DNA from: Mycobacterium sp. 852002-40037_SCH5390672
GTDB lineage: Bacteria > Actinomycetota > Actinomycetes > Mycobacteriales > Mycobacteriaceae
Length of the DNA stretch: 64,000 bases
Assembly: GCF_001665875.1 (NCBI RefSeq)
Contig: NZ_LZTA01000128.1
Span: 33,132-97,131, forward strand
Reading direction: 5' to 3'
This document shows positions 26,142-33,013 of this stretch, in pieces. Under the pieces are notes generated by a model. That model saw only the letters and a list, made by a program, of their open reading frames with translations, was not told the DNA's origin and did no database searches. A program made the position numbers and the translations under genes. How positions within the stretch are numbered: position 1 is the first letter of the stretch; each line of letters opens with the position of its first letter.

Positions 26142-27263
26142 GTGCAGGACGGGGCCGACCGCAACATCGACGATTTGCTCGAGGGGCTCGAGGGAACCGC
26201 ACGCGCGGAACGTGCCGAACTGGTGAAGTGGCTGCTCGAGGAGGGCATCACCGCCGAGGAGATCCGGGCGACCAATCCGCCCCTGTTGCTGGCCACCCGC
26301 CACCTCATGGGCGATGACGGCACGTACGTGTCCACCCGCGAGATCAGCGAGACCCATGGCATCGACCTGGGACTGTTGCAGCGGGTGCAGCGTGCGATCG
26401 GTCTGGTCCGGGTGGACGATCCCGACGCGGTCGTTCACATGCGGGCCGACGGTGAAGCCGCCGCATTCTCCCAGCGATTCGTTGAGCTGGGGTTGGATCC
26501 CGAACAGGTGGTTCTCGTGGTTCGGGTGCTTGCCGAAGGTTTGTCGCGGGCCGCCGAAGTCATGCGGTACACGGCGCTTTCGGCCATCATGCGACCGGCT
26601 GCCAGCGAGCTCGAAATCGCCCAGGGCTCAAAGGCTTTGGTGAGCAAAATCGCACCGATGCTCGGACCGATGATCGAGCACATGTTGTTCATGCAGCTGC
26701 GCCACATGGTGGAAACCGAAGCGGTCAACGCCGCGGAGCGGGCCGCCGGCAAGCCGCTGCCGGGAGCGCGTCGAATCACCGTTGCCTTCGCAGACCTGGT
26801 CGGCTTCACCCGGATCGGCGAGGCGGTGTCACCCGAGGAGTTGGGGCATCTGGCCAACCGGCTGGCCATCCTCGCCCGGGACATGACGGTGCCCCCGGTG
26901 CGATTCATCAAGACCATCGGCGACGCGGTGATGTTCGTCTGCCCCGATCCGCTGCCGTTGCTCGACGTCATCGTGAAGCTCGTCGAAGCCGTCGACACCG
27001 ACAACGACTTTCCCCGGTTACGAGCGGGAGTGGCCTCCGGCATGGCGGTGAGCCGGGCCGGTGATTGGTTCGGCAGTCCGGTCAACGTGGCAAGCCGTGT
27101 CACGAACGTGGCGCGCCCGGGCACGGTCGTGGTCGCGGATTCGGTGTGGGACGTCATCGGCGACAGCGGTGAGTTCTCCGGATCATTCGCCGGCGCCCGT
27201 CGTCTCAAGGGCATCAAGAGCGAGGTGAAACTCTTCCGCATCCGGCGGGGCGACGGCGGCTGA
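26142..27263 (+). CDS. pH-sensing class III adenylate cyclase (Rv1264-like)
   Basis: This 373-residue soluble adenylate cyclase makes cAMP from ATP. GTG 26142 places NIDDLLEGLEG near the N-terminus as in Rv1264. The N-terminal regulatory domain (about 1-205) is the autoinhibitory, pH-responsive module, highly similar to the M. tuberculosis one. The catalytic domain shows the metal-binding FADLVGFT, KTIGDAVMFV with the adenine-binding Lys and second metal Asp, and DWFGSPVNVASRVT with transition-state Asn and Arg. All key residues are present, so activity is expected. It is followed by the Mcr11/abmR region, which in M. tuberculosis is linked to cAMP responses. Confidence 0.93.
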   Translation: MQDGADRNIDDLLEGLEGTARAERAELVKWLLEEGITAEEIRATNPPLLLATRHLMGDDGTYVSTREISETHGIDLGLLQRVQRAIGLVRVDDPDAVVHMRADGEAAAFSQRFVELGLDPEQVVLVVRVLAEGLSRAAEVMRYTALSAIMRPAASELEIAQGSKALVSKIAPMLGPMIEHMLFMQLRHMVETEAVNAAERAAGKPLPGARRITVAFADLVGFTRIGEAVSPEELGHLANRLAILARDMTVPPVRFIKTIGDAVMFVCPDPLPLLDVIVKLVEAVDTDNDFPRLRAGVASGMAVSRAGDWFGSPVNVASRVTNVARPGTVVVADSVWDVIGDSGEFSGSFAGARRLKGIKSEVKLFRIRRGDGG

Positions 27264-27276
27264 CGGCCACGCCGTC
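27262..27276. terminator. Hairpin at the convergent 3' ends of the cyclase gene and candidate sRNA
   Basis: GACGGC (27262-27267), a 3-nt loop, and GCCGTC (27271-27276) form a perfect six-pair stem starting inside the cyclase stop codon. It could end transcripts from both sides. There is no T-run, as is usual for mycobacterial terminators. Confidence 0.45.
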
Positions 27277-27415
27277 CCAGTGAAAGGCCGCTACGCATGG
27301 GCAGGCCCGGTGCGACTCTAGGGGGCGTCTGACAACGTCTTATGCGTGTCCTACGCGGCCGGATTCCTACCCCATGTTCCGGCGCTTCGAATTGGTCGCT
27401 TCCGGGCCTGCTTCG
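27265..27415 (-). ncRNA. mcr11: Candidate Mcr11 small regulatory RNA
   Basis: In M. tuberculosis the sRNA Mcr11 is encoded between Rv1264 and Rv1265 (abmR), divergent from abmR. Here the equivalent 331-bp gap lacks a gene on the minus strand but carries a good minus-strand promoter (27422-27450), predicting a start near 27415 and a hairpin end at 27262-27276, about 150 nt away. The region contains several short GC-rich stems. Identity rests on position, orientation and promoter; the sequence itself was not compared. Confidence 0.55.
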
Positions 27416-27421
27416 CTACCC

Positions 27422-27450
27422 AAAATACGCCGTAGAACAGCCCGGATCAA
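27422..27450 (-). promoter_or_regulatory. Minus-strand promoter for the candidate sRNA
   Basis: On the minus strand -35 TTGATC (27445-27450) and -10 TATTTT (27422-27427) are separated by exactly 17 bp. This is one of the best sigma-A-like matches in the window. Confidence 0.55.
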
Positions 27451-27495
27451 CGGGTTTTTCGCAGTCGTTCCGCCCGTTTACAACGCCTCGGCGAG

Positions 27496-27510
27496 GGGGC
27501 CGCCGGCCCC
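27496..27510. other. GC hairpin between sRNA promoter and abmR
   Basis: GGGGCC (27496-27501), loop GCC, GGCCCC (27505-27510) make a perfect six-pair stem. It lies about 85 bp upstream of abmR, so it would be in an abmR leader if transcription starts further upstream. It could equally shield abmR from the divergent promoter. Confidence 0.4.
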
Positions 27511-27580
27511 GAAAGACAACGCGGCGGACGTCCGTCGTTTCGCTGCCGGTGAAAGGCAGTTCCGCAATTCCTGTAACGGT

Positions 27581-27597
27581 GTAATCATGTAATCATG
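27581..27597 (+). promoter_or_regulatory. ATG-TAA start-stop and direct repeat just before abmR
   Basis: An 8-nt unit TGTAATCA is repeated directly before the abmR ATG, producing ATG (27587-27589) followed at once by TAA (27590-27592), two bases before the abmR start at 27595. An in-frame stop at 27574 excludes a longer AbmR. No ribosome-binding site is visible near 27595; TAATCA at 27582-27587 would be suitably placed as a -10 for a leaderless message. Confidence 0.4.
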
Positions 27598-28179
27598 AAA
27601 CCCCATCACACACACGGGCGGCGGTACGGCCGCCCCGGGGGCTGGCAGCAAGCCCAGCAACCCGACGCCGGCGACGCCGCGGAGTGGTTCGCCGGACGTC
27701 TACCTGAGAACTGGTTCGACGGCGACCCCACGGTGATCGTCGACCGCGAAGAGATCACCGTTGTCGGCAAGCTTCCGGACTCGGCGGACGCGGAGACCGA
27801 AGCGAGCGAGGCCCGCGCGGCCGGGCGAGCCTCACGATTCCGCGAAGACACCCGGTCGGAGCGAATGCGCATCGCCGATGAAGCGCAGGATCGCTACGGG
27901 CGCAAGGTTTCCTGGGGCGTCGAGGTCGGGTCCAAGACGGGCACCGAGCGAATTCTGTTCACCCACATCGCAGTACCGGTCATGACACGGCTGAAGCAAC
28001 CCGAACGCCAGGTGCTCGACACGTTGGTCGATGCCGGGGTCGCGCGCTCCCGCGCCGACGCTCTCGCCTGGTCGGTGAAGCTGGTCGGTGAACATGCCGA
28101 GGAGTGGCTGGCCAAATTGCGCGGCGCGATGTCGGCGGTCGACGACCTACGTGCGCAGGGCCCCGATCTTCAGTCGTGA
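27595..28179 (+). CDS. abmR: ATP-binding Mcr11 regulator AbmR (Rv1265-like)
   Basis: This 194-residue DNA-binding regulator matches AbmR, the ATP-responsive protein that controls the sRNA Mcr11 and its own gene in M. tuberculosis. The N-terminus is Gly/Gln/His-rich and probably disordered (1-30). A WFAGRLPENWFDGDPTVIVDREEITVVGKLP segment is the most distinctive stretch (quoted in two parts: WFAGRLPENWFDG and DPTVIVDREEITVVGKLP). The C-terminal half is helical, with RQVLDTLVDAGVARSRADAL resembling a ribbon/helix DNA-binding element. The first possible ATG is 27595, because a stop lies in frame at 27574. It is divergent from the candidate sRNA and convergent with pknH, 15 bp from its stop. Confidence 0.85.
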   Translation: MKPHHTHGRRYGRPGGWQQAQQPDAGDAAEWFAGRLPENWFDGDPTVIVDREEITVVGKLPDSADAETEASEARAAGRASRFREDTRSERMRIADEAQDRYGRKVSWGVEVGSKTGTERILFTHIAVPVMTRLKQPERQVLDTLVDAGVARSRADALAWSVKLVGEHAEEWLAKLRGAMSAVDDLRAQGPDLQS

Positions 28180-28194
28180 CAACGCCGTAGCGCC

Positions 28195-30060
28195 TTAGGC
28201 CGCGGGCTTCTCGGCGTCGATTTTGCCGACGATCTTGTCGGCGATCTGGCCGCCCTGATCGCTGATGTGGTATCCGCACGCGTTGATGTCGACGACCACG
28301 TTGTTGGCCACGCTCAGCGCGCGCTGGCACTCCCAGCCGTCGGCACCTTCCTGGGTGTCCATCAGCGTGATCTTTGGCGGACCGCCCTGAACCTGGGCGA
28401 ACGTCCATCGATAGGTCTTGCTCTTGTTTGTGACGGTCACCGTCTTGCCGGCACAGCCTTTCCACTTCTCCGCGGAGGTCTGCAGGAAGCTCTTGGCCTT
28501 GTCGGCGGACGGAAACAGCACCACGGCCTGGTTGACCCAGTGGTCGTAGTTGTCGCCCGCCTCTGAGGACACCAATCCGTTGACTGCCGAGTAGCCGGTT
28601 CCCGCGTACACCGGGTCCTGGGTGGTGTAGAGCGCACCCTGGCAATCGGGTGCGGACACCATCACCGAGGAGCTGTCCGTCGACGTGATGGGTTTGCCCG
28701 GCTGCATCGACGACGAGCCCATCACCCCGTTGATGTCGGCCGGACCGAGCAGCAGGGCGCTGAGCCGTTCGGGGCCCAGCGGGGCGGCCTGCGGTGCTTC
28801 CGGCTTGGGCCGGACGACAAGCCAGATGCCTACCCCGCTCGCGATGACAACGAGCACCACGGCGACGGCCGCGATGATGGGCCAGACATTGCGGTGCGGT
28901 TTGGGCGGTGGGCCCCAGGGTGTTGAGCTGGTGAACTGTGGCGGGCCGCCCCAGTTGGCGCTGCCGCCTTGGTAATAGGGGGGCGCGGGTTGACCGGCCG
29001 CCGGGATCGGGCCGCTGGTGGGGGCCCACGCCTGAGCGCTCTGCGACGGTATCGGACCGGAACTGGGGGCCGGCGGTGGATCGAACGGCGACGGCGGCGG
29101 CGTGTTGAACGTGGGCCCGAACGGCTGCGGAGGCGCCGGGGCGGGGCTGGTCCGCGAGTTGTCGGCGGCGGGCAGTGCGGCTTCCTGGCTGCGGCGCAAG
29201 ATGGTGGCGGCGCGGTCTTGGTCGGGGTTGCTCAGCGCTTCCTTGGCGGCCAGGGCCAGGTCGCCCGCGCTGGCGTAGCGGTCCTCGGGCTTTTTGGCCA
29301 TGCCGCGGGCGATCACCGCATCGAACGCCTTGGGGACGCCCGGGCGCTGCGCGCTGGGCGCGGGAATGGGGTCCATCATGTGAGCGGAGACCAGCACGCC
29401 GGCGCTGTCGGCCCGATACGGCGGGGATCCGGTCAGGCACTCGAAAAGCACGCAGGCCAGCGCGTAGATGTCGGCGCGGTAGGTGACTTCGGCGTCGGAA
29501 AACCGTTCTGGCGCCATGTATTTCCAGGTGCCGACCGCGGTGCCGAGCTGCGTGAGCTTTTCGTCGGTGTTGGCGCTGGCGATGCCGAAGTCGACCAGGT
29601 AGGCGAAGTCGTCACGAGTGACCAGGATGTTCTGCGGTTTGATGTCGCGGTGCGTCACGCCGCCGGCGTGGGCGGCGTCGAGCGCGGAGGCGATCTGGGT
29701 GATGATGGCGACCGCGCGGGGCGGGGGCAGCGGGCCGAAACGTTTGAGCACGCTGTCCAGGTCGGTGCCCTCGACCAAGCGCATCTCCACGAACATCTGG
29801 CCGTCGATTTCGCCGTAGTCGTGCACCGGCACCACGTGCGGTTCCTGCAAACGACCGGCGGTGCGGGCTTCGCGTTTCAACCGCTCGCGAAACACCGGGT
29901 CTCTACTGAAGCTTTCGGAGAGAAGTTTGACCGCGACCGTCCACTCCTTGACGGTGTGTTCGGCCTCGTAGACCTCACCCATCCCACCGCGGCCCAGCAG
30001 CCGCTTTAGGTGATAGGGGCCAAACATCGACCCCGCCCGTGAGGACTGCTCGTCACTCAT
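28195..30060 (-). CDS. pknH: Transmembrane Ser/Thr protein kinase PknH
   Basis: This 621-residue receptor kinase controls cell-wall arabinan synthesis through EmbR. The cytoplasmic kinase domain (about 16-285) has GRGGMGEVYEAEH, catalytic Lys45 (AVKL), HRD at 137-139, DFG at 157-159 and an activation loop with T170. A Pro-rich linker spans 300-390. One transmembrane helix lies at about 392-417. The extracellular PknH sensor domain (430-621) has conserved Cys residues (DCQGALY, GCAGKT, WECQRA, ACGYH) expected to form two disulfides. All active-site residues are intact. embR lies upstream on the same strand, 174 bp away. Confidence 0.96.
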   Translation of the reverse strand: MSDEQSSRAGSMFGPYHLKRLLGRGGMGEVYEAEHTVKEWTVAVKLLSESFSRDPVFRERLKREARTAGRLQEPHVVPVHDYGEIDGQMFVEMRLVEGTDLDSVLKRFGPLPPPRAVAIITQIASALDAAHAGGVTHRDIKPQNILVTRDDFAYLVDFGIASANTDEKLTQLGTAVGTWKYMAPERFSDAEVTYRADIYALACVLFECLTGSPPYRADSAGVLVSAHMMDPIPAPSAQRPGVPKAFDAVIARGMAKKPEDRYASAGDLALAAKEALSNPDQDRAATILRRSQEAALPAADNSRTSPAPAPPQPFGPTFNTPPPSPFDPPPAPSSGPIPSQSAQAWAPTSGPIPAAGQPAPPYYQGGSANWGGPPQFTSSTPWGPPPKPHRNVWPIIAAVAVVLVVIASGVGIWLVVRPKPEAPQAAPLGPERLSALLLGPADINGVMGSSSMQPGKPITSTDSSSVMVSAPDCQGALYTTQDPVYAGTGYSAVNGLVSSEAGDNYDHWVNQAVVLFPSADKAKSFLQTSAEKWKGCAGKTVTVTNKSKTYRWTFAQVQGGPPKITLMDTQEGADGWECQRALSVANNVVVDINACGYHISDQGGQIADKIVGKIDAEKPAA

Positions 30061-30234
30061 TCCTCATCCTTCCAACCCAACCCCTGGCCTGCCGGTCTCA
30101 TTCAAGACTTTGCGGGCAGACACACGATCGCAACCCGTGACTGAGCAATCTTGACGGTAAGCGCCCACCCGTCCCACCGCACGATAACGGGAACGATTGC
30201 CGCGCGTGTCGGCGCGGGTCGGCTCGCCGAGGCC

Positions 30235-31377
30235 CTAGCCCTCGTTCTCGTTGTCAGCGGCGATCTGGAAGGTGAATTCGTGGTCGCAGATCCGGACGCG
30301 GTCGCCGTCTTGCAAGGTGGCGGCCGAACGGATTCGTTGGTTCTGCACGTGCACGCCGTTTGAGGAGCGCAGGTCGTCGATGATGTAGCCGGTTCCGGTC
30401 TCGACGATGACGGCGTGGTGCCGACTGACCTTGGGGGAGTCGAGAACGACGTCGTTGTCGCTAAGGCGCCCAATCGTTGTCGATCCTTGGAGTGGATAAC
30501 TGCGTCCGGACACCTCGTGCAGATAGGCGACCGCCTTCTTGTCAGACACGGTGTATCGCTCGAGCACCGTGATCGCGACCGCCGCGGTCGTCATGGCGTT
30601 CTTCTTGGCGTCCAGCGGTTCCTGGCGAAGGATGCGGTCGTTGAGGGCGCGCAAATTCTGGCCTGGGTCGATCCCGAGGTCGTCGGCGAGCGATTTTTGC
30701 ACGCGCCGGTAGGCCGCCAATGCGTCGGATTGGCGGTCGGTGAGGTAGTAGGCGGTCATCAACTGGGCCCACAGCTGCTCGCGGTAAGGATGTTCGGCCG
30801 TCAAAGCTTCCAGTTCGGTGATCACGCTATAGCCACGTCCGCGGGCGATTTCGGCCTCCGCCTGCGCAGTGTGAGCCAGGATCCTCTCCTCGACGAGCAA
30901 AGTGGCGAAGGCGTCGACAAACCGAAAGTCCTCGAGGTCCTCGAGCACCGGGCCCCGCCATTCGGCCAAGGCGGCCGACAGGTGCTGACTGGCCTGTTCG
31001 AACCGGCCCGCGGCCGCCGCGTGCACGCCGGCGGTCTTTTCGGCGATGAACCGGCCGAGATCGCAACTGTCATTGGCGATGTTGAGCCGGTAACCCGGTG
31101 GCGCCGCGACCAGCACCGTGTGCGGGTCGACGCCGGCGCCGGTCAGCAGCTTGCGCAGGTTGGACACGTAGGAGTGGATGCTGGCCCGTGCCCCCGACGG
31201 TGGCGACTCGTCCCACAGGGCGGTGATAAGCCGGTCGACGCCGACAGGGCTGTTGCGGTTCATCAGCAGCATGGCCAGCACCGCTCGCTGTTTGGGTGTG
31301 CCCAGCGGCACCAGGGCACCGTCAACGCTCATCTCCAACGGTCCGAGCAGACCGAATTCGAGACGTTTGTCCGCCAT
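30235..31377 (-). CDS. embR: Transcriptional regulator EmbR (SARP with C-terminal FHA)
   Basis: This 380-residue activator of the arabinosyltransferase operon embCAB is a known PknH substrate. The N-terminal winged-helix DNA-binding domain (10-100; LGPLEMSVDG, ASIHSYVSNLRKLL) is followed by a BTAD TPR-like domain (105-255). The C-terminal FHA domain (about 300-370) has GRLSDNDVV, SRHHA and SSNGVHVQ, the Arg, Ser, His and Asn needed to bind phosphothreonine. The start ATG 31377 gives MADKRLEFGLLG. It is coupled functionally, not translationally, to pknH; a 174-bp gap without an obvious terminator separates them. Confidence 0.96.
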   Translation of the reverse strand: MADKRLEFGLLGPLEMSVDGALVPLGTPKQRAVLAMLLMNRNSPVGVDRLITALWDESPPSGARASIHSYVSNLRKLLTGAGVDPHTVLVAAPPGYRLNIANDSCDLGRFIAEKTAGVHAAAAGRFEQASQHLSAALAEWRGPVLEDLEDFRFVDAFATLLVEERILAHTAQAEAEIARGRGYSVITELEALTAEHPYREQLWAQLMTAYYLTDRQSDALAAYRRVQKSLADDLGIDPGQNLRALNDRILRQEPLDAKKNAMTTAAVAITVLERYTVSDKKAVAYLHEVSGRSYPLQGSTTIGRLSDNDVVLDSPKVSRHHAVIVETGTGYIIDDLRSSNGVHVQNQRIRSAATLQDGDRVRICDHEFTFQIAADNENEG

Positions 31378-31571
31378 CCGCCTACCAGCCTTTCCACGTC
31401 CGCGGCGTCGGATGCCATGAGGTCACCATTGTGATTGTGACGCCAAGCCGGCGGATTCGTTACCAATCCCGACAAACCGTTGAGCTCCGACGGCATCTCG
31501 TCACGATCATCAGCCCGGCGGGGTACTGCCCCGTGCTAACGGGTGCCCGAAATGTGTTCGTACCCAGCGCG

Positions 31572-31577
31572 ATAGTA
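31572..31577 (-). promoter_or_regulatory. Possible -10 element for embR
   Basis: TACTAT on the minus strand fits TAnnnT, but no good -35 lies upstream. It would give embR a leader of about 190 nt. The 299-bp gap 31378-31676 holds only this and the palindrome at 31615-31659; no gene is seen in it. Confidence 0.3.
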
Positions 31578-31614
31578 GAGCCTCGTACGAATTGAATTGC
31601 ATCGTCGCAACATA

Positions 31615-31659
31615 CCTCGCGCCGCGCGCAACCCCCTGGGCGTTGCGCGCGGCGCGAGG
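31615..31659. terminator. 18-bp perfect GC hairpin downstream of the secreted protease-like gene
   Basis: The left arm CCTCGCGCCGCGCGCAAC (31615-31632), a 9-nt loop and the right arm GTTGCGCGCGGCGCGAGG (31642-31659) pair over all 18 positions. It begins 17 bp after the stop of the minus-strand gene at 31677. No T-run follows, so it is a U-less terminator candidate insulating embR from read-through. Confidence 0.7.
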
Positions 31660-31676
31660 CAAATCGCCGGCGCCGA

Positions 31677-32369
31677 TTAAGTGGTGACGACCATCAACTC
31701 GTTGCTGGTCTCCCAGGACTCGACGAAGAGGCCGAGGGGGATTTGTTCGTCACGGCCTTCGGGTGTGCCGCTGTCGTTGAGGTGAACGATGCCGGCGGCG
31801 GTGTCTACACCGGTGACCACCACCGCGTGGTTGGACTCCGGGCGGCCGTCTTTGCCTTTGTCTTCGACGCGCTGGTGCCAGATGAGTTCGGCGTTCAGGC
31901 TGACGATCACCTTGTGACCGCCGCCCAGTGCCCGCTCGAGTCCCACGATTCCCGCCGGGGTTCCGGTCTGTGCGACGTCGTCCTTGTCGCTGAGGACGGC
32001 GCCGACCTTGTACTGGGCGAGCAGTGCGGGGATGTCGGCCGTGTTTGCTCCGTCGCCCGATTCCGGGTTGCTGGTGGCGGCGGGCTTGGTGTAGATCGGG
32101 CCGGGGTGCACGACGCTGGGCGTCGATTGCGCCTTTGCGATGATGTCGTGCTCCGAAGGCTGCACGCCGGTGATCTCACCGATGACGTCGGCACTCGACA
32201 TCAGCACGCAGTCGTCGTACTGCTGCTGGCGCCAAAACTGGGCGGCGGCAGTCGGGTCGCCGTACGTGAGCTGGGAAGCCGCGGCGCCGGCCGGGGCTGC
32301 CAGGCCGAGCGCGAGTGCGCCGGCGGCCACCGCGAAGGTCAGAGTCTTGGCGATGTTGGCGATGTTCAC
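31677..32369 (-). CDS. Secreted papain-like (C39-type) cysteine protease-like protein (Rv1268c-like)
   Basis: This 230-residue exported protein starts at GTG 32369. A Sec signal peptide (1-31, ending GAAAS after an Ala-rich core) leads to a domain that looks like a C39/papain-fold hydrolase. C54 lies in QQQYDDCVLMSSADVIGE, H181 in NHAVVVTGVD, and N198 in LNDSG, in the order and spacing of a Cys-His-Asn/Asp triad. The role is unknown; the fold suggests peptide or isopeptide cleavage at the cell surface. By position it matches Rv1268c. A perfect hairpin follows its stop. The triad assignment is inference from motif order. Confidence 0.75.
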   Translation of the reverse strand: MNIANIAKTLTFAVAAGALALGLAAPAGAAASQLTYGDPTAAAQFWRQQQYDDCVLMSSADVIGEITGVQPSEHDIIAKAQSTPSVVHPGPIYTKPAATSNPESGDGANTADIPALLAQYKVGAVLSDKDDVAQTGTPAGIVGLERALGGGHKVIVSLNAELIWHQRVEDKGKDGRPESNHAVVVTGVDTAAGIVHLNDSGTPEGRDEQIPLGLFVESWETSNELMVVTT

Positions 32370-32486
32370 GATTGGCCTCTTCTCATATCTCGCTGCGGGC
32401 GGGTGCTGAGAAGATCTTCGAATGTCCGCCTATTTGACTTCTCTACGAATCCTTGGAGTCGTCGGGTGCGTTCTTTCCAAAGCGGC

Positions 32487-32521
32487 CGAGGGGGGATTTC
32501 GATTTGCGAAATCCCCCCTCG
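32487..32521. terminator. 15-bp perfect hairpin downstream of the DUF732 gene
   Basis: CGAGGGGGGATTTCG (32487-32501), loop ATTTG, and CGAAATCCCCCCTCG (32507-32521) pair perfectly. It starts 15 bp after the minus-strand stop at 32537 and lies 118 bp ahead of the next gene's start. No T-run follows. Confidence 0.7.
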
Positions 32522-32536
32522 TGCGCCGTCGGTTGC

Positions 32537-32881
32537 CTAGGCAGGCTGACCGGAAAATTGCGGGCAGTAGGCCTTGGTCGCCGCGGCGACCACGTTGGCC
32601 GCCTGCGGGGGAGTCAGGCTTGTGTGACGGAAGATTTGGACGGTGACGGCGATCGGTGTTTGGCCGGCGGCCAATTCGGTGCATACCTGGTGGCCCGCTT
32701 GAACGGCCGCTTGGGTCGACGGGAAAGAGACGCCGAGACTTTGCATCTGGCTCAGAAACGCCTCGTCGCCGGTCTGCACAGCCCTGGCTGCAGCGGTGCC
32801 GGCCAAGCTAACAGCGGCAATCCCGATAGCGGCGGTGGCGATGGCGGTGGTGGCCATTGTGGTGATGTGGCGCGAAAACAT
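32537..32881 (-). CDS. Small secreted DUF732 protein (Rv1271c-like)
   Basis: This 114-residue exported protein has a signal peptide of about 32 residues and a DUF732 domain. Two Cys (GHQVCTEL and KAYCPQF) are placed to form the family disulfide. DEAFLSQMQSLGVSF and GHQVCTELAAG are the typical DUF732 stretches. ATG 32881 is preferred to GTG 32890 because AAGGGG lies 8 nt upstream of the ATG. Function is unknown. In M. tuberculosis lprA and Rv1269c lie next to this gene; here both are missing and the protease-like gene follows directly. Confidence 0.82.
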   Translation of the reverse strand: MFSRHITTMATTAIATAAIGIAAVSLAGTAAARAVQTGDEAFLSQMQSLGVSFPSTQAAVQAGHQVCTELAAGQTPIAVTVQIFRHTSLTPPQAANVVAAATKAYCPQFSGQPA

Positions 32882-33013
32882 TGCTGCCACCCCTTTCAGG
32901 TGATCTGTCAGATTACGACGATCCCAGCGTCTCGTTTGTTCCTTGGTGTCTTCTCAATAACTTCTTGGTAGCGATCGCGGCCGCTTATCAATGCACCCGT
33001 CAGGCGCGCGGCG

